A stretch of DNA of 64,000 bases. Origin: Cyclobacteriaceae bacterium (GTDB taxonomy: Bacteria; Bacteroidota; Bacteroidia; Cytophagales; Cyclobacteriaceae). The DNA is taken from NCBI GenBank assembly GCA_019638395.1, contig JAHBTX010000001.1, positions 682,001 to 746,000 of the forward strand, written 5' to 3'. Made by a program: the position numbers and the translations under genes. Positions 27,407 to 35,757 of this stretch are shown here, in pieces. Numbering within the stretch: position 1 is the stretch's first letter; the number at the start of each line of letters is the position of its first letter. The notes beneath the pieces were generated by a model. That model saw only the letters and a list, made by a program, of their open reading frames with translations. It was not told where the DNA came from and searched no databases.

Positions 27407-28222
27407 ATGCAGATTGAAGCACCCCAACTCCTCCACTGGCTCCATCACTTCTATGGATACGGATCGTGGCAGGCGCGGTTCTGGTTTATTGGTAATGAAG
27501 AACCCGGTGGCGATATACCCGAAGAAGTGGCCGACAAATTCAATTATTTTTCTACGCACCATGCAGAAGCAAAACCTACGCTCTGCAATATCCGCGAGCT
27601 TTACCAATATGTATCAGTAGGTACTGAAGATCCAAAAGCAGAAAAGTTTACCACACGCTATGACTATCGGTTTGGTACAACGGCCATTCCAAGTACGGTA
27701 TGGAAAAACCTGACTGCCTTTGAATATGGCTACGACAACCAACCCGTACCCGATTTGTTTCACTACCAAAAAGAAAAATTTGCACAAGCTGGTTTGAAGC
27801 GCGAAGCTATAATTCCGTTGTATCCGCTGCCCGGCTCGCATACACACTCATGGCATTACAACTGGCTGAACCTAACCGGTTGCGATTTTCTGAAAAGTCG
27901 GCAGCGGTATGAAGAACATATCTATCCGCAACGTATTCACACCATCCTTTCCAACCTGCGCGAACACAAACCAGCAGTAGTGCTGATGTTTGGAATGAAG
28001 AATATCAGCGGACTAAAAAAATCAATTCAAGAATTTTTTGGAACCGTACAGTTTTCCACGGGCAAAGGCATCAAACTACAAATACCCCAACATCATCACG
28101 CGGATATTAACGGAACCAAATTGATTATCACCACACAAATTCCGGCCTTACGCCATGGAAGAATTGAGACGGGTTTTGACTGGGAGGAGTTTGGGAGAAG
28201 GGTTAGAGCCTCACCCCACTAA
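27407..28222 (+). CDS. Unrecognised protein, possibly uracil-DNA-glycosylase-like fold
   Basis: A 271-residue protein from the ATG at 27407. A longer frame back to a TTG at 27281 codes a basic stretch with no conserved look. Visible segments are FWFIGNEEPGGD near the N-terminus, IIPLYPLPGSHTHSWHYNW, AVVLMFGMKN and IITTQIPALRHGRIE near the C-terminus. The order (a G-x-E-P-G-like loop, a central VxxMFG strand, a late His-containing loop) recalls the UDG superfamily, but this is only a guess. The last residues (ASPH) and the stop lie inside an inverted-repeat element, so the natural C-terminus may have been changed by its insertion. Confidence 0.6.
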   Translation: MQIEAPQLLHWLHHFYGYGSWQARFWFIGNEEPGGDIPEEVADKFNYFSTHHAEAKPTLCNIRELYQYVSVGTEDPKAEKFTTRYDYRFGTTAIPSTVWKNLTAFEYGYDNQPVPDLFHYQKEKFAQAGLKREAIIPLYPLPGSHTHSWHYNWLNLTGCDFLKSRQRYEEHIYPQRIHTILSNLREHKPAVVLMFGMKNISGLKKSIQEFFGTVQFSTGKGIKLQIPQHHHADINGTKLIITTQIPALRHGRIETGFDWEEFGRRVRASPH

Positions 28223-28428
28223 GTTCTGACTAACTTAGTGTATTAGGTTGCCCCTCTCCACAGGAGAGGGGTGATCAAGATTGGATTGTTTTAGATATAC
28301 ATACATACCATAAGATTTATGCATTAATTTTGAACCACTCCAATTTGCGTAAGACTTTTTTTACCCCTCTCCTGTGGAGAGGATTGCAACAAAGTTTTGA
28401 TGACTGATAAGTCCAGTTGGGGTGAGGC
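28209..28428. repeat. MITE-like inverted-repeat element (about 220 bp)
   Basis: The left end GCCTCACCCCACT and the right end AGTTGGGGTGAGGC are inverted copies. Further in, GTTGCCCCTCTCCACAGG and, inverted, the segment around 28364-28391 also match, each itself forming a CCTCTCC/GGAGAGG hairpin. A CTAAGTT...AACTTAG hairpin lies near the left end. The element fills the gap before moaE and supplies the end of the preceding gene. It encodes no protein. Confidence 0.7.
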
Positions 28429-28437
28429 ATAAACACC

Positions 28438-28848
28438 ATGATTGAAATAACCAACAACCCTATTAACACCTCCAAAATAATTGCTGCTGCATCCGCACAA
28501 CAAGCCGGGGCAGTAAATGTATTTATCGGAACGGTACGCAACCAAACGGCTGGCAAGGCAGTAACAAAACTGGAGTACGAAGCCTACGAACCGATGGCCG
28601 TTTCCGAAATTCAAAAAGTAATAGATGCTGCTAAAATAAAGTGGAGTCTCTCCGGCTGGGCTATCAGTCACAGAACCGGAACCTTAATGCCAGGCGAAGT
28701 AGCCGTAGTGGTGGCTGTCTCCACCCCACACCGAAAAGATTCGTTTGAAGCGTGTCAGTTTATAATCGACACCCTAAAAAAAACTGTCCCCATCTGGAAA
28801 AAAGAATTTTTCCAGGATGGGGACCAGTGGGTATCAGCTCATCCTTAG
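28438..28848 (+). CDS. moaE: Molybdopterin synthase catalytic subunit MoaE
   Basis: The large subunit of molybdopterin synthase, inserting sulfur into precursor Z with MoaD. The 136-residue protein contains GAVNVFIGTVRNQT, LEYEAYEPMA, SHRTGTLMPGEVAVVVAV, PHRKDSFEAC and the catalytic Lys region KKTVPIWKKEFF. All are family hallmarks, and the length is near E. coli MoaE (150). No moaD, moaA or moaB is seen in the window, so part of the pathway lies elsewhere. The stop overlaps a small minus-strand gene. Confidence 0.95.
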   Translation: MIEITNNPINTSKIIAAASAQQAGAVNVFIGTVRNQTAGKAVTKLEYEAYEPMAVSEIQKVIDAAKIKWSLSGWAISHRTGTLMPGEVAVVVAVSTPHRKDSFEACQFIIDTLKKTVPIWKKEFFQDGDQWVSAHP

Positions 28849-28973
28849 AGCTGACTCACAATCATCACTGCCAAGGTGATAATTGCTACTGCAATTACAA
28901 GCGCTGAACCTACTACCAGCAACAAGTCGCGGTTAATAGGATTCAGAAGAAAGTTTCTGTCAATGAATTTCAT
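28845..28973 (-). CDS. 42-residue single-pass membrane protein
   Basis: A short frame read directly from the sequence: ATG at 28973-28971 and TAA at 28847-28845. The polar N-terminus MKFIDRNFLLNPINRD is followed by an uninterrupted hydrophobic helix (LLLVVGSALVIAVAIITLAV) and ends VSQL. A good -7 box (TATCTTTG) lies upstream at 29004-28997, which supports expression. It is convergent with moaE and overlaps it by four bases. The family is unknown. Confidence 0.6.
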   Translation of the reverse strand: MKFIDRNFLLNPINRDLLLVVGSALVIAVAIITLAVMIVSQL

Positions 28974-28996
28974 AGCCAACTTTATTTTAGACACAA

Positions 28997-29004
28997 CAAA
29001 GATA
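28997..29004 (-). promoter_or_regulatory. Putative -7 box for the 42-residue membrane protein gene
   Basis: Read on the minus strand, TATCTTTG matches TAnnTTTG exactly and lies about 24 bp upstream of the ATG. No convincing -33 TTG is visible. Confidence 0.5.
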
Positions 29005-29197
29005 ACCTGTAGCGTGTGAAAAAAGTTTTATCAAACATTAAAATGTTTATGGATAGTAATGTTTCACCCGTTTGCGGAAATCCACACTTCACAAAATACT
29101 TAACCCAAAAGGTTGTAAGTGATTAATAAATTGAAACTTAAGATTTGAGTTGAGATCAGATGTGTCTCAACCAGATTACAAAAAGATTTAAAAGCTG

Positions 29198-29677
29198 TTA
29201 CTTTTTCCTGATAAAATCCCGCTTGCCTCCGCTTTTAGCCATCAACCTTACCGTTTCAATAACAATATTATGCGACAGGGCCTTGCACATATCATACACG
29301 GTAAGTGCCGCTACCGAAGCAGCTGTAAGTGCTTCCATTTCCACCCCAGTTTTACCGGTAACAGTTGCTGTTGTAGTGATTACCACTTTCTTTTTAACCA
29401 CTTCAATGTGCACCTGGCAATCTTCTAATGCCAATGGGTGGCAGAACGGAATCAGGTCATGCGTTTTTTTGGCGGCCATTACTCCTGCAATAATGGCTGT
29501 TTGAAAGACAGGTCCTTTTTTGGTGATCAACTCGTTGTTTTTGATTTGCGCTAAGATTTCTTTGCCCAAAATCACTAAGGCCTGCGCCTTGGCCACGCGT
29601 TTGGTTACCTGCTTTTCGGATACATCTACCATTTTAGGGTTGCCCGATGCATCAATATGTGTAAATTGTTTTTTCAT
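29198..29677 (-). CDS. moaC: Cyclic pyranopterin monophosphate synthase MoaC
   Basis: Converts the MoaA product into cyclic pyranopterin monophosphate in molybdenum cofactor synthesis. The 159-residue protein shows THIDASGNPKMVDVS, AKKTHDLIPFCHPL with the active-site His, GKTGVEMEALTAASVAALTVYDMCKAL with the catalytic acidic residue and Lys, and a C-terminal KSGGKRDF. The length matches E. coli MoaC (161). It is divergent from moeA, with a 122-bp inverted-repeat element between them. Confidence 0.97.
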   Translation of the reverse strand: MKKQFTHIDASGNPKMVDVSEKQVTKRVAKAQALVILGKEILAQIKNNELITKKGPVFQTAIIAGVMAAKKTHDLIPFCHPLALEDCQVHIEVVKKKVVITTTATVTGKTGVEMEALTAASVAALTVYDMCKALSHNIVIETVRLMAKSGGKRDFIRKK

Positions 29678-29692
29678 TTTGATTTAGTTATC

Positions 29693-29814
29693 GATGAATC
29701 AAAAGTCTAACCTATTTGGAATGTCATTCCGGCCTTGTGCCGGAATCCCGTTTCAGCATATACTCATGAAGATCGCGGAATAAATTCGCGATGACGGAAG
29801 ACTTTTGATTCATC
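29693..29814. repeat. 122-bp element with perfect 16-bp terminal inverted repeats
   Basis: GATGAATCAAAAGTCT (29693-29708) and its exact reverse complement (29799-29814) bound a segment with two inner hairpins: ATTCCGGC...GCCGGAAT and ATCGCG...CGCGAT. It lies in the moaC-moeA divergent promoter region. There is no coding capacity. Confidence 0.75.
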
Positions 29815-29862
29815 TCAGTGTAAAAGATACTTAATAAACTTAATAGTATTCAAAAATAACAA

Positions 29863-31056
29863 ATGATCACCGTATCCGAAGCCACCGCCATCATTCTCTC
29901 CCACTCCATCGAAACAGGTGTGGAAGAAGTTTCTATTCAGGATGCTTGTGGTCGCGTACTGAAAGAAACTGTGCGGGCCGATCGCGACTTTCCGCCCTTT
30001 GATCGCGTAAGCATGGACGGCATTGCGATTGCCTTTGATGCATGGCACAAAGGTGAACGCACTTTTACCATCGAAGGCATTCAGGCAGCGGGGCAGCAAC
30101 AGAAACAACTTACAACTTCCACATCGTGTTTAGAAGTAATGACTGGCGCCATGTTGCCGCTGGGTACCGACACAGTTATTCCCTATGAAAATCTGGAAAT
30201 AAAAGATGGGAAGGTGCGCATCACCACAGAAAAAATTGAACAGGGTGAGAACATTCACCGGCAAGGTATGGATGCGCAGATGCAAGATGAGTTGCTTATA
30301 CCCGGCATAAAAATTTCGCCAGCCGAAGTAGCATTGATGGCGGCAGTTGGTAAAAAGAAAATTTCAGTTGCCGCTTTTCCAAAAACTGCCATCATCTCCA
30401 CAGGCGATGAATTGATCCCGGTTGATCTGATTCCACTGCCCTACCAAATCCGCAGATCGAACAGTTACGCCTTGCAAGCTGCTTTGCGCGAGTTAGGTTG
30501 CGTGGCCGATCAGTTTCATTTACCCGATCAACCCGAGATTTTAGAAGCGGAGGTGAAAAAAATTCTCCAACATTATTCGCTCATTATTTTTTCAGGTGGC
30601 GTTTCAAAAGGCAAGTACGATTACATTCCGCAAACGCTGGAACACAACGGTATTCAAAAACGATTTCATCAGGTTAGTCAGCGACCCGGTAAACCACTTT
30701 GGTTTGGCACTTCGGCTAAGCATGTGGTGTTTGCCCTTCCGGGGAATCCGGTTTCTACCTACATGTGCTTTTACCGTTACATTAAACCATGGTTAATGAA
30801 AAGTCTGGGCGTAGAAACACAACCACAACAAGTGGTGCTGGCACAGAACTTTTCATTTAAACCTGCGCTTACTTATTTTTTACAAGTGAAAGTGAAAAAC
30901 GAAATGAGTCAACTGAAAGCCTGGCCCGATACTGGTGGGGGCTCTGGTGATTTCGCCAACCTGAAAGATGTTGATGGGTTTATTGAACTACCAGCTGACG
31001 CTACCGAGTTCAAGGCTGGTCAAGTATTTCGTTATTATCCGTTTCGCAGTTCATGA
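29863..31056 (+). CDS. moeA: Molybdopterin molybdotransferase MoeA
   Basis: Inserts molybdate into adenylated molybdopterin. The 397-residue protein has the MoeA domain order: an N-terminal helical linker, DRVSMDGIAI, VMTGAMLPLGTDTVIPYENL, a mid-domain GMDAQ loop, the MoCF fold with IISTGDEL, IIFSGGVSKGKYDY and FALPGNPVSTYMCFYRY, and a C-terminal beta barrel. All key loops are present. It overlaps the following permease gene by four bases (ATGA). Confidence 0.96.
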   Translation: MITVSEATAIILSHSIETGVEEVSIQDACGRVLKETVRADRDFPPFDRVSMDGIAIAFDAWHKGERTFTIEGIQAAGQQQKQLTTSTSCLEVMTGAMLPLGTDTVIPYENLEIKDGKVRITTEKIEQGENIHRQGMDAQMQDELLIPGIKISPAEVALMAAVGKKKISVAAFPKTAIISTGDELIPVDLIPLPYQIRRSNSYALQAALRELGCVADQFHLPDQPEILEAEVKKILQHYSLIIFSGGVSKGKYDYIPQTLEHNGIQKRFHQVSQRPGKPLWFGTSAKHVVFALPGNPVSTYMCFYRYIKPWLMKSLGVETQPQQVVLAQNFSFKPALTYFLQVKVKNEMSQLKAWPDTGGGSGDFANLKDVDGFIELPADATEFKAGQVFRYYPFRSS

Positions 31057-32366
31057 TTCAGGTTAGTGTTGCCTTACTGATTTCGATTGCTGCTCTCATT
31101 GCTGTTTCGCGTTACTTTAAACTACACGCGTTCTTTGCTTTATTGTTGGCTGCAGTGTTGTTTGGATTAATTATGGGCAAACCCTTTCTGGAAATTTTTA
31201 CAAGCATGCAAAGTGGTTTTGGCTTATTGTTGCAACAGATCGGGTTTCTGGTTGCGATAGGTTCGTGCCTCGGTACTGTGATGGAAAAAACCGGAGCCAT
31301 GGCCACGCTCGGAAATAAAATTATTACAGCATTTGAAACATCGCGTACTAGGTTAGCGATGGCCGTAACTGGTTTGCTGGTGGGTATTCCGGTTTTCTGC
31401 GATTCAGGATTTATTATTTTATCGCGATTAATACCCGCACTGGCTTCTTCAGCAGCAACACCCGCACAACTTTCACTGGCGCTTTCCACTTCGCTCTACA
31501 CATCGCACACACTCATCCCTCCTACACCGGGGCCGCTTGCAGCAGCCGCTAACCTGGGTGCAACCTCCCATCTTGGTTTGGTTATGCTGGTTGGTTTGAT
31601 TGGTTCAATACCCGTTACTGGAGTAGCTTACCTCTTATCGCGCAAGTTGGGTTTGCAAATTGCAACCACCACACCCGCTATTGAACCCCCCGAAGTGCAT
31701 GCGCACTCCACTATCCTCATTTTCATACCCTTGGTAATTCCGATTGTACTCATAGCATTAGCATCTTTGCCTACTTTAATTCCGGCACTGCAATCGTGGT
31801 CGATCCTTCAGGTAATCGGTAATCCTGCTGTGGCTTTACTAATAGGTTTAAATTTTTCTTTCCTGCTCATTCGCGGCAAGCAAAAACAAACCTGGCCTGG
31901 TTGGATCTCAGAAGCATTGAAAGATGCTGGAATTATTTTATTGATTACCGGTGCGGGTGGTGCGTTTGGTACCGTGATTAAATCCAGTGGCCTTGATCTG
32001 ATCCTCAAAGATGTGCTTGCTGATTCACAGGCGGGTGGAATAATTTTTATATTGATCGCGTTTACACTTGCTGCAATTTTAAAAACCGCGCAAGGTTCAT
32101 CTACATCGGCCATCATCATAGCCAGCTCATTACTCGCACCGCTTACTATTGGCGCAGGATTTTCTCAGCCGCTCGATCTTGCTACACTGGTATTAGCCAT
32201 TGGAGGTGGTGCCATGACGGTTTCTCACGCCAACGACTCTTTCTTTTGGGTGGTTACACAATTTAGCGGTATTGGCGAACGCGATGCGTATAAAAGTTAT
32301 ACACTCATAACACTGGCACAAGGATTAACTGCCCTACTCGTATCAATTATAATTTACCTGCTGTGA
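31053..32366 (+). CDS. GntP-family permease, probably for glycerate or gluconate
   Basis: A 437-residue membrane protein with about 12 hydrophobic segments. It has the GntP-type features VFCDSGFIILSRLIP, HTLIPPTPGPLAAAANLG, GAFGTVIKSSG, KTAQGSSTSAIIIASSLL and SHANDSFFWVVTQFSG. The family imports gluconate, glycerate and related sugar acids with protons. The glycerate kinase gene overlaps its stop, so D-glycerate is the likeliest substrate (inferred). Coupling to moeA upstream is an accident of operon layout or co-regulation. Confidence 0.92.
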   Translation: MIQVSVALLISIAALIAVSRYFKLHAFFALLLAAVLFGLIMGKPFLEIFTSMQSGFGLLLQQIGFLVAIGSCLGTVMEKTGAMATLGNKIITAFETSRTRLAMAVTGLLVGIPVFCDSGFIILSRLIPALASSAATPAQLSLALSTSLYTSHTLIPPTPGPLAAAANLGATSHLGLVMLVGLIGSIPVTGVAYLLSRKLGLQIATTTPAIEPPEVHAHSTILIFIPLVIPIVLIALASLPTLIPALQSWSILQVIGNPAVALLIGLNFSFLLIRGKQKQTWPGWISEALKDAGIILLITGAGGAFGTVIKSSGLDLILKDVLADSQAGGIIFILIAFTLAAILKTAQGSSTSAIIIASSLLAPLTIGAGFSQPLDLATLVLAIGGGAMTVSHANDSFFWVVTQFSGIGERDAYKSYTLITLAQGLTALLVSIIIYLL

Positions 32367-33493
32367 AAGTTTTGATCGCACCCGATAAGTTTAAAGGCTC
32401 GCTATCAGCACAGGAAGTAAGTGCTGCAATTGGTACTGCGCTATTGAAATTAGATCCAACAATTCAGTTGCAACCCATAGCAATGGCCGATGGTGGCGAA
32501 GGCACAGCTCAACTTTTAACCACACACACTAACGGAAGTTGGATAAACTGCTCGGTACACGATCCATTATTCCGAAAAGCAGAGGCCGGGTTTGGAATTT
32601 CAGGTGATGGTAAAACAGCGTTTATTGAAATGGCTTCTGCTTCGGGATTGCAACTGCTTACCCCATGGGAACACGATCCATTGAAAACAACCACAGTGGG
32701 AACAGGTGAACTCATCGCGCAAGCATTACAACACGAAGTAAAAAAAATTGTGTTGGCCATTGGCGGCAGTGCCACGAACGATGCCGGTATAGGCATGGCT
32801 CAGGCATTAGGGTATAAATTTTTTGATCAGCAAGACAACGAATTGATTCCCATAGGAGAAAATCTCGAATACCTACACCGGGTGGACACTACAGCCGTGC
32901 ATCCGCGCTTGCGCAGTACAGAATTTATTGTGTTGTGTGATGTAACCAATCCGCTTTATGGTAAACAAGGTGCGGCTTATGTGTTTGGTCCACAAAAAGG
33001 CGCAAACCAACAAGATGTTTTACAGTTGGATAAAGGCTTGCAACATTTTGCCAACATTGCTCACGCCCAACTAAACGCATCAACTGAGTTTGCGGGTGCC
33101 GGTGCAGCTGGCGGACTCGGTGCCGGTGCAAAAGTTTTTCTGCATGCCACCATGCAGCGTGGTATTGATTACGTGATGGAAGCGCTACAGGTTGAAACTG
33201 CAATGGCTCATGCCGATTTGGTTATTACCGGAGAAGGTAAAATGGATTTGCAAACCTTAAGCGGTAAAGTAGTAGCAGGTATAACTTCAATTGCTACACG
33301 GCTAAACAAACCCGTAATTGCTGTGGTGGGAAAAAATGAATTGACCGAAACAAAGTGGAGGCAAGCTGGAATCATTCAAGTTATTAGCTTGGTTGATGAA
33401 ACCACCACAGTTGAAGTTGCCCTTAGCAAAACCCATGAATTGATACAAAAGAGAATTGAAGCGCAGATTAATCTGAAACATTTTTCGGGGTAG
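32363..33493 (+). CDS. Glycerate kinase (GarK/GlxK type)
   Basis: Phosphorylates D-glycerate, feeding lower glycolysis. The 376-residue protein opens KVLIAPDKFKGSLSAQEVS and has IAMADGGEGTA, GGSATNDAGIGMAQALGY, CDVTNPLYGKQGAAYVFGPQKG, GAGAAGGLGAGA and TGEGKMDLQTLSGKV, the ordered motifs of the type 2 glycerate kinase family. The start is GTG at 32363, overlapping the permease TGA, so the pair is translationally coupled as a transport-kinase unit. Confidence 0.94.
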   Translation: MKVLIAPDKFKGSLSAQEVSAAIGTALLKLDPTIQLQPIAMADGGEGTAQLLTTHTNGSWINCSVHDPLFRKAEAGFGISGDGKTAFIEMASASGLQLLTPWEHDPLKTTTVGTGELIAQALQHEVKKIVLAIGGSATNDAGIGMAQALGYKFFDQQDNELIPIGENLEYLHRVDTTAVHPRLRSTEFIVLCDVTNPLYGKQGAAYVFGPQKGANQQDVLQLDKGLQHFANIAHAQLNASTEFAGAGAAGGLGAGAKVFLHATMQRGIDYVMEALQVETAMAHADLVITGEGKMDLQTLSGKVVAGITSIATRLNKPVIAVVGKNELTETKWRQAGIIQVISLVDETTTVEVALSKTHELIQKRIEAQINLKHFSG

Positions 33494-33536
33494 TTTCAAA
33501 TAAAGCTTAACTGTAGGATAAAATTCTTAATATCTT

Positions 33537-34269
33537 CTAACTAATGCATCACCAAAAGACAACATTATTTAAGGTCAACACTAGCACGTCCCGTAGGGAC
33601 AGAAATGTTTGTAGAAATAGGTTATATATATAACACCGTCCCGTAGGTACGGAATGTTTTCATTCCAAGGCTTTAAAAATGTATCTCTCGTCAAAAGAAA
33701 TTTCGAACTTCTCCAATAACTCCCGATACTCATCTAAAAACGGTTTTGTTTGATGATGTTGTTTCTGATTCATCACATAGTCATAAACTTGCTTAACCTG
33801 ACTATGACCATACGAAAATGCTCCGTAACCCTCTTGCCACTGAAATTTACCTGGTACAAACCGCTTTTTGTTAATCCATTCTGAGGATTCTCCTTTTACT
33901 TGCTGCATCAATTCTGATATCGCTTGTGTGGGATGCAGACCTACAAAAAGGTGAACATGATCAGGCATGCCATTGATCGCAAGCACTTTGTGTTTGCAAT
34001 TTTTTACAATACCTGTGATGTATTTGTAAAGTTCTTCTTCCCACGAAGCTTGTATGAGACTTGCACGATTTTGAACCGCAAACACGAACTGAATATGTAA
34101 TTGGGTGTAGGTGTTTGGCATAATCACTTGACTTTAAAGTTAACATTCCGTCCCTACGGGACGGAGTTCATTTTTTACCATTCCCCTACAAAGATAGCGT
34201 CCCTAACGGGACGGGCCTGCTGCGCCATCAAAATGATGCATCACTTAGGGAAGGTTCCCCCAACCCCTT
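33537..34269. mobile_element. IS200/IS605-like REP element containing its transposase
   Basis: Repeat unit 1 of the array. The left part has the palindromes GTCCCGTAGGGAC (33588-33600) and CCGTCCCGTAGGTACGG. The minus-strand transposase gene fills the middle. The right part resumes with GGAGTTCATTTTTTACC, CTACAAAGATA and the palindrome GTCCCTAACGGGAC. The gene-less units downstream join the same left and right parts directly, which defines the element's ends and the site of the gene. Confidence 0.75.
33660..34127 (-). CDS. REP-associated (IS200/IS605-like) HUH transposase
   Basis: A 155-residue Y1 transposase. The HUH metal-binding pair is DHVHLFVG (His 57 and His 59), and the catalytic Tyr is most likely residue 117 in YDYVMNQKQHH (the YxxxQ pattern). 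The conserved WQEGYGAFSYGHSQV and a C-terminal FEISFDERYIF complete the Bacteroidota variant of this family. Residue 3 is also a Met. The gene is intact. It lies inside a repeat unit rich in GTCCCGTAGGGAC palindromes and is followed by four gene-less copies, as expected of transposases that act on REP or MITE sequences in trans. Confidence 0.92.
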   Translation of the reverse strand: MIMPNTYTQLHIQFVFAVQNRASLIQASWEEELYKYITGIVKNCKHKVLAINGMPDHVHLFVGLHPTQAISELMQQVKGESSEWINKKRFVPGKFQWQEGYGAFSYGHSQVKQVYDYVMNQKQHHQTKPFLDEYRELLEKFEISFDERYIFKALE

Positions 34270-35250
34270 CTAACTAATGAATCATCAAAAGACAAAATTA
34301 CCTAAGCTCCACACTTTCACGTCCCGTAGGGACAGAAATGTTTGTAGGAATAGGTTGTATAAAACACCGTCCCATAGGGACGGAATGTTTTGATTGCGGG
34401 ATGGAGTTCATTTTTTACCACTCCTATACAAAGATACCGGCCTAAAGGGACGCACCTGCTGCGCCATCAAAATGATGCGTTTCCTGGTAAGGTTTCTTAA
34501 TACCGGCAACTAATGAATCGCCAAAATACAAATTACAATAGCACGTCCCGTAGGGACAGAAATGTTTGTAGGAATAGATTGTATATAACACCGTACCGTA
34601 GGTACGGAATGTTTTCATTGCGGGATGGGGTTCATTTTTTACCACTCCTATACAAAGATACCGGCCTAAAGGGACGCACCTGCTGCGCCATCAAAATAAT
34701 GCATCACATTGGGGAAGGTTTCTTTAATACCCTGCAACTAATGAATCATCAAAAAACAAAATTATCTCCGCACTTGCACGTCCCGTAGGGACAGAAATGT
34801 TCGTAGGAATAGGTTGTATAAAACACCGTCCCATAGGGACGGAATGTTTTGATTGCGGGATGGAGTTCATTTTTTATCATTCCTCTACAAAGATAACGCC
34901 CTTACGGGACGCGCCTGCTTCGCCATCAAGATTATGCATCCCATTTGAGAAGGTTCTTTAATACCTTCTAAATAATAAATCAACAAAAGACAAAATTATC
35001 TAAGCTCAACACTAGTACGTCCCGTAGGGACAAAAATATTTGTAGAAATGGGTGCATATAATAACACCGTCCCGTAGGGATGGAATGTTCTCATCCCAGG
35101 ACTGGGGTTTATTCTTTATCATTCCTCTACAAAGATAACGCCCTTACGGGACGCGCCTGCTTCGCCATCAGGATATTTCATCACTTTGGAAAGGTTTCTA
35201 TTAATTCCGCACGCCTAATGAATCGCAAAGAACAAAATCAATTTAAAATC
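34270..35250. repeat. Four tandem gene-less REP/MITE units plus a partial fifth
   Basis: Units start at about 34270, 34507, 34735 and 34968 and are about 228-244 bp long. A further partial start is at about 35212. Each begins CTAATGAATC(A/G), carries GTCCCGTAGGGACAGAAATGTTTGTAGGAATA, a second palindrome in ACACCGTCCC...ACGGAATGTT, then GGAGTTCATTTTTTA, CTACAAAGATA, an inverted GGGACGC word and CTGCGCCATCA. Open frames inside are repeat artefacts. No gene is seen between the transposase and 35257. Confidence 0.85.
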
Positions 35251-35256
35251 AAGAAT

Positions 35257-35697
35257 CTACTTCTTACGCTCAAATAAATAATCCATCGACTTGCCATTTC
35301 CAGAAATCGTAGCCTTCAGCTTAATGCCATCCAATTGATAGCTAATCTTTTTAGGGAATTCATGCTGTGGATTTTCGCAGGTAAAAGAGGTCGGTGTAAC
35401 TTCTGTAATCAAAAAATACGTTGACTCTCTGTTTTGAGGCACATCGGCTACATAATATAGTTTACTGCCTTTTATTACAATCCGAAGCTTCTCAACAAAA
35501 GTTGTATCAGTGTCATTCATATTTACACCCCAACCTTGCAACCCTTCTGCGGTTTTTATCCAACGTTCATGTGCACTTCGACCAGCTTTTACATTAGTAC
35601 GATTCCAGGTACCGGTAAGCCATTCAATTTCTTTTAGAGATTGCGCATTCGCAGAAACGCTAAACGCAAGAAGTAATAGTAAGAGCAAAGCTTTCAT
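35257..35697 (-). CDS. DUF6265 family secreted protein
   Basis: A 146-residue protein with a signal peptide (LLLLLLLAFSVSANAQ). The DUF6265 pattern is present: IEWLTGTWNRTNV, HERWIKTAEGLQGWG, DTTFVEKLRIV, YYVADVPQNRES and FTCENPQHEFPKKISYQ. The beta-rich fold resembles lipocalin-type sheets, and the function is unknown. It is the downstream neighbour of an AraC-type regulator on the same strand, about 60 bp away. Confidence 0.85.
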   Translation of the reverse strand: MKALLLLLLLAFSVSANAQSLKEIEWLTGTWNRTNVKAGRSAHERWIKTAEGLQGWGVNMNDTDTTFVEKLRIVIKGSKLYYVADVPQNRESTYFLITEVTPTSFTCENPQHEFPKKISYQLDGIKLKATISGNGKSMDYLFERKK

Positions 35698-35757
35698 AAA
35701 TCTTTTTTCCCGAAAAGTAAGTCAGCCGCATTTCGTTATATTGTACAAACCCGACAA

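Noticed and set aside
29160-29504. Plus-strand frame of 114 codons opposite moaC
   Set aside because: It is the antisense shadow of moaC, which has all its family motifs on the minus strand.
33537-35250. CRISPR-like regular repeats
   Set aside because: The units are about 230-245 bp, similar along their whole length, with internal palindromes and a transposase gene. There are no short repeats with unique spacers and no cas genes.
34513-35277. Open frames of 65-91 codons inside the repeat units
   Set aside because: They are made of repeat sequence, differ from unit to unit and show no protein-like conservation.
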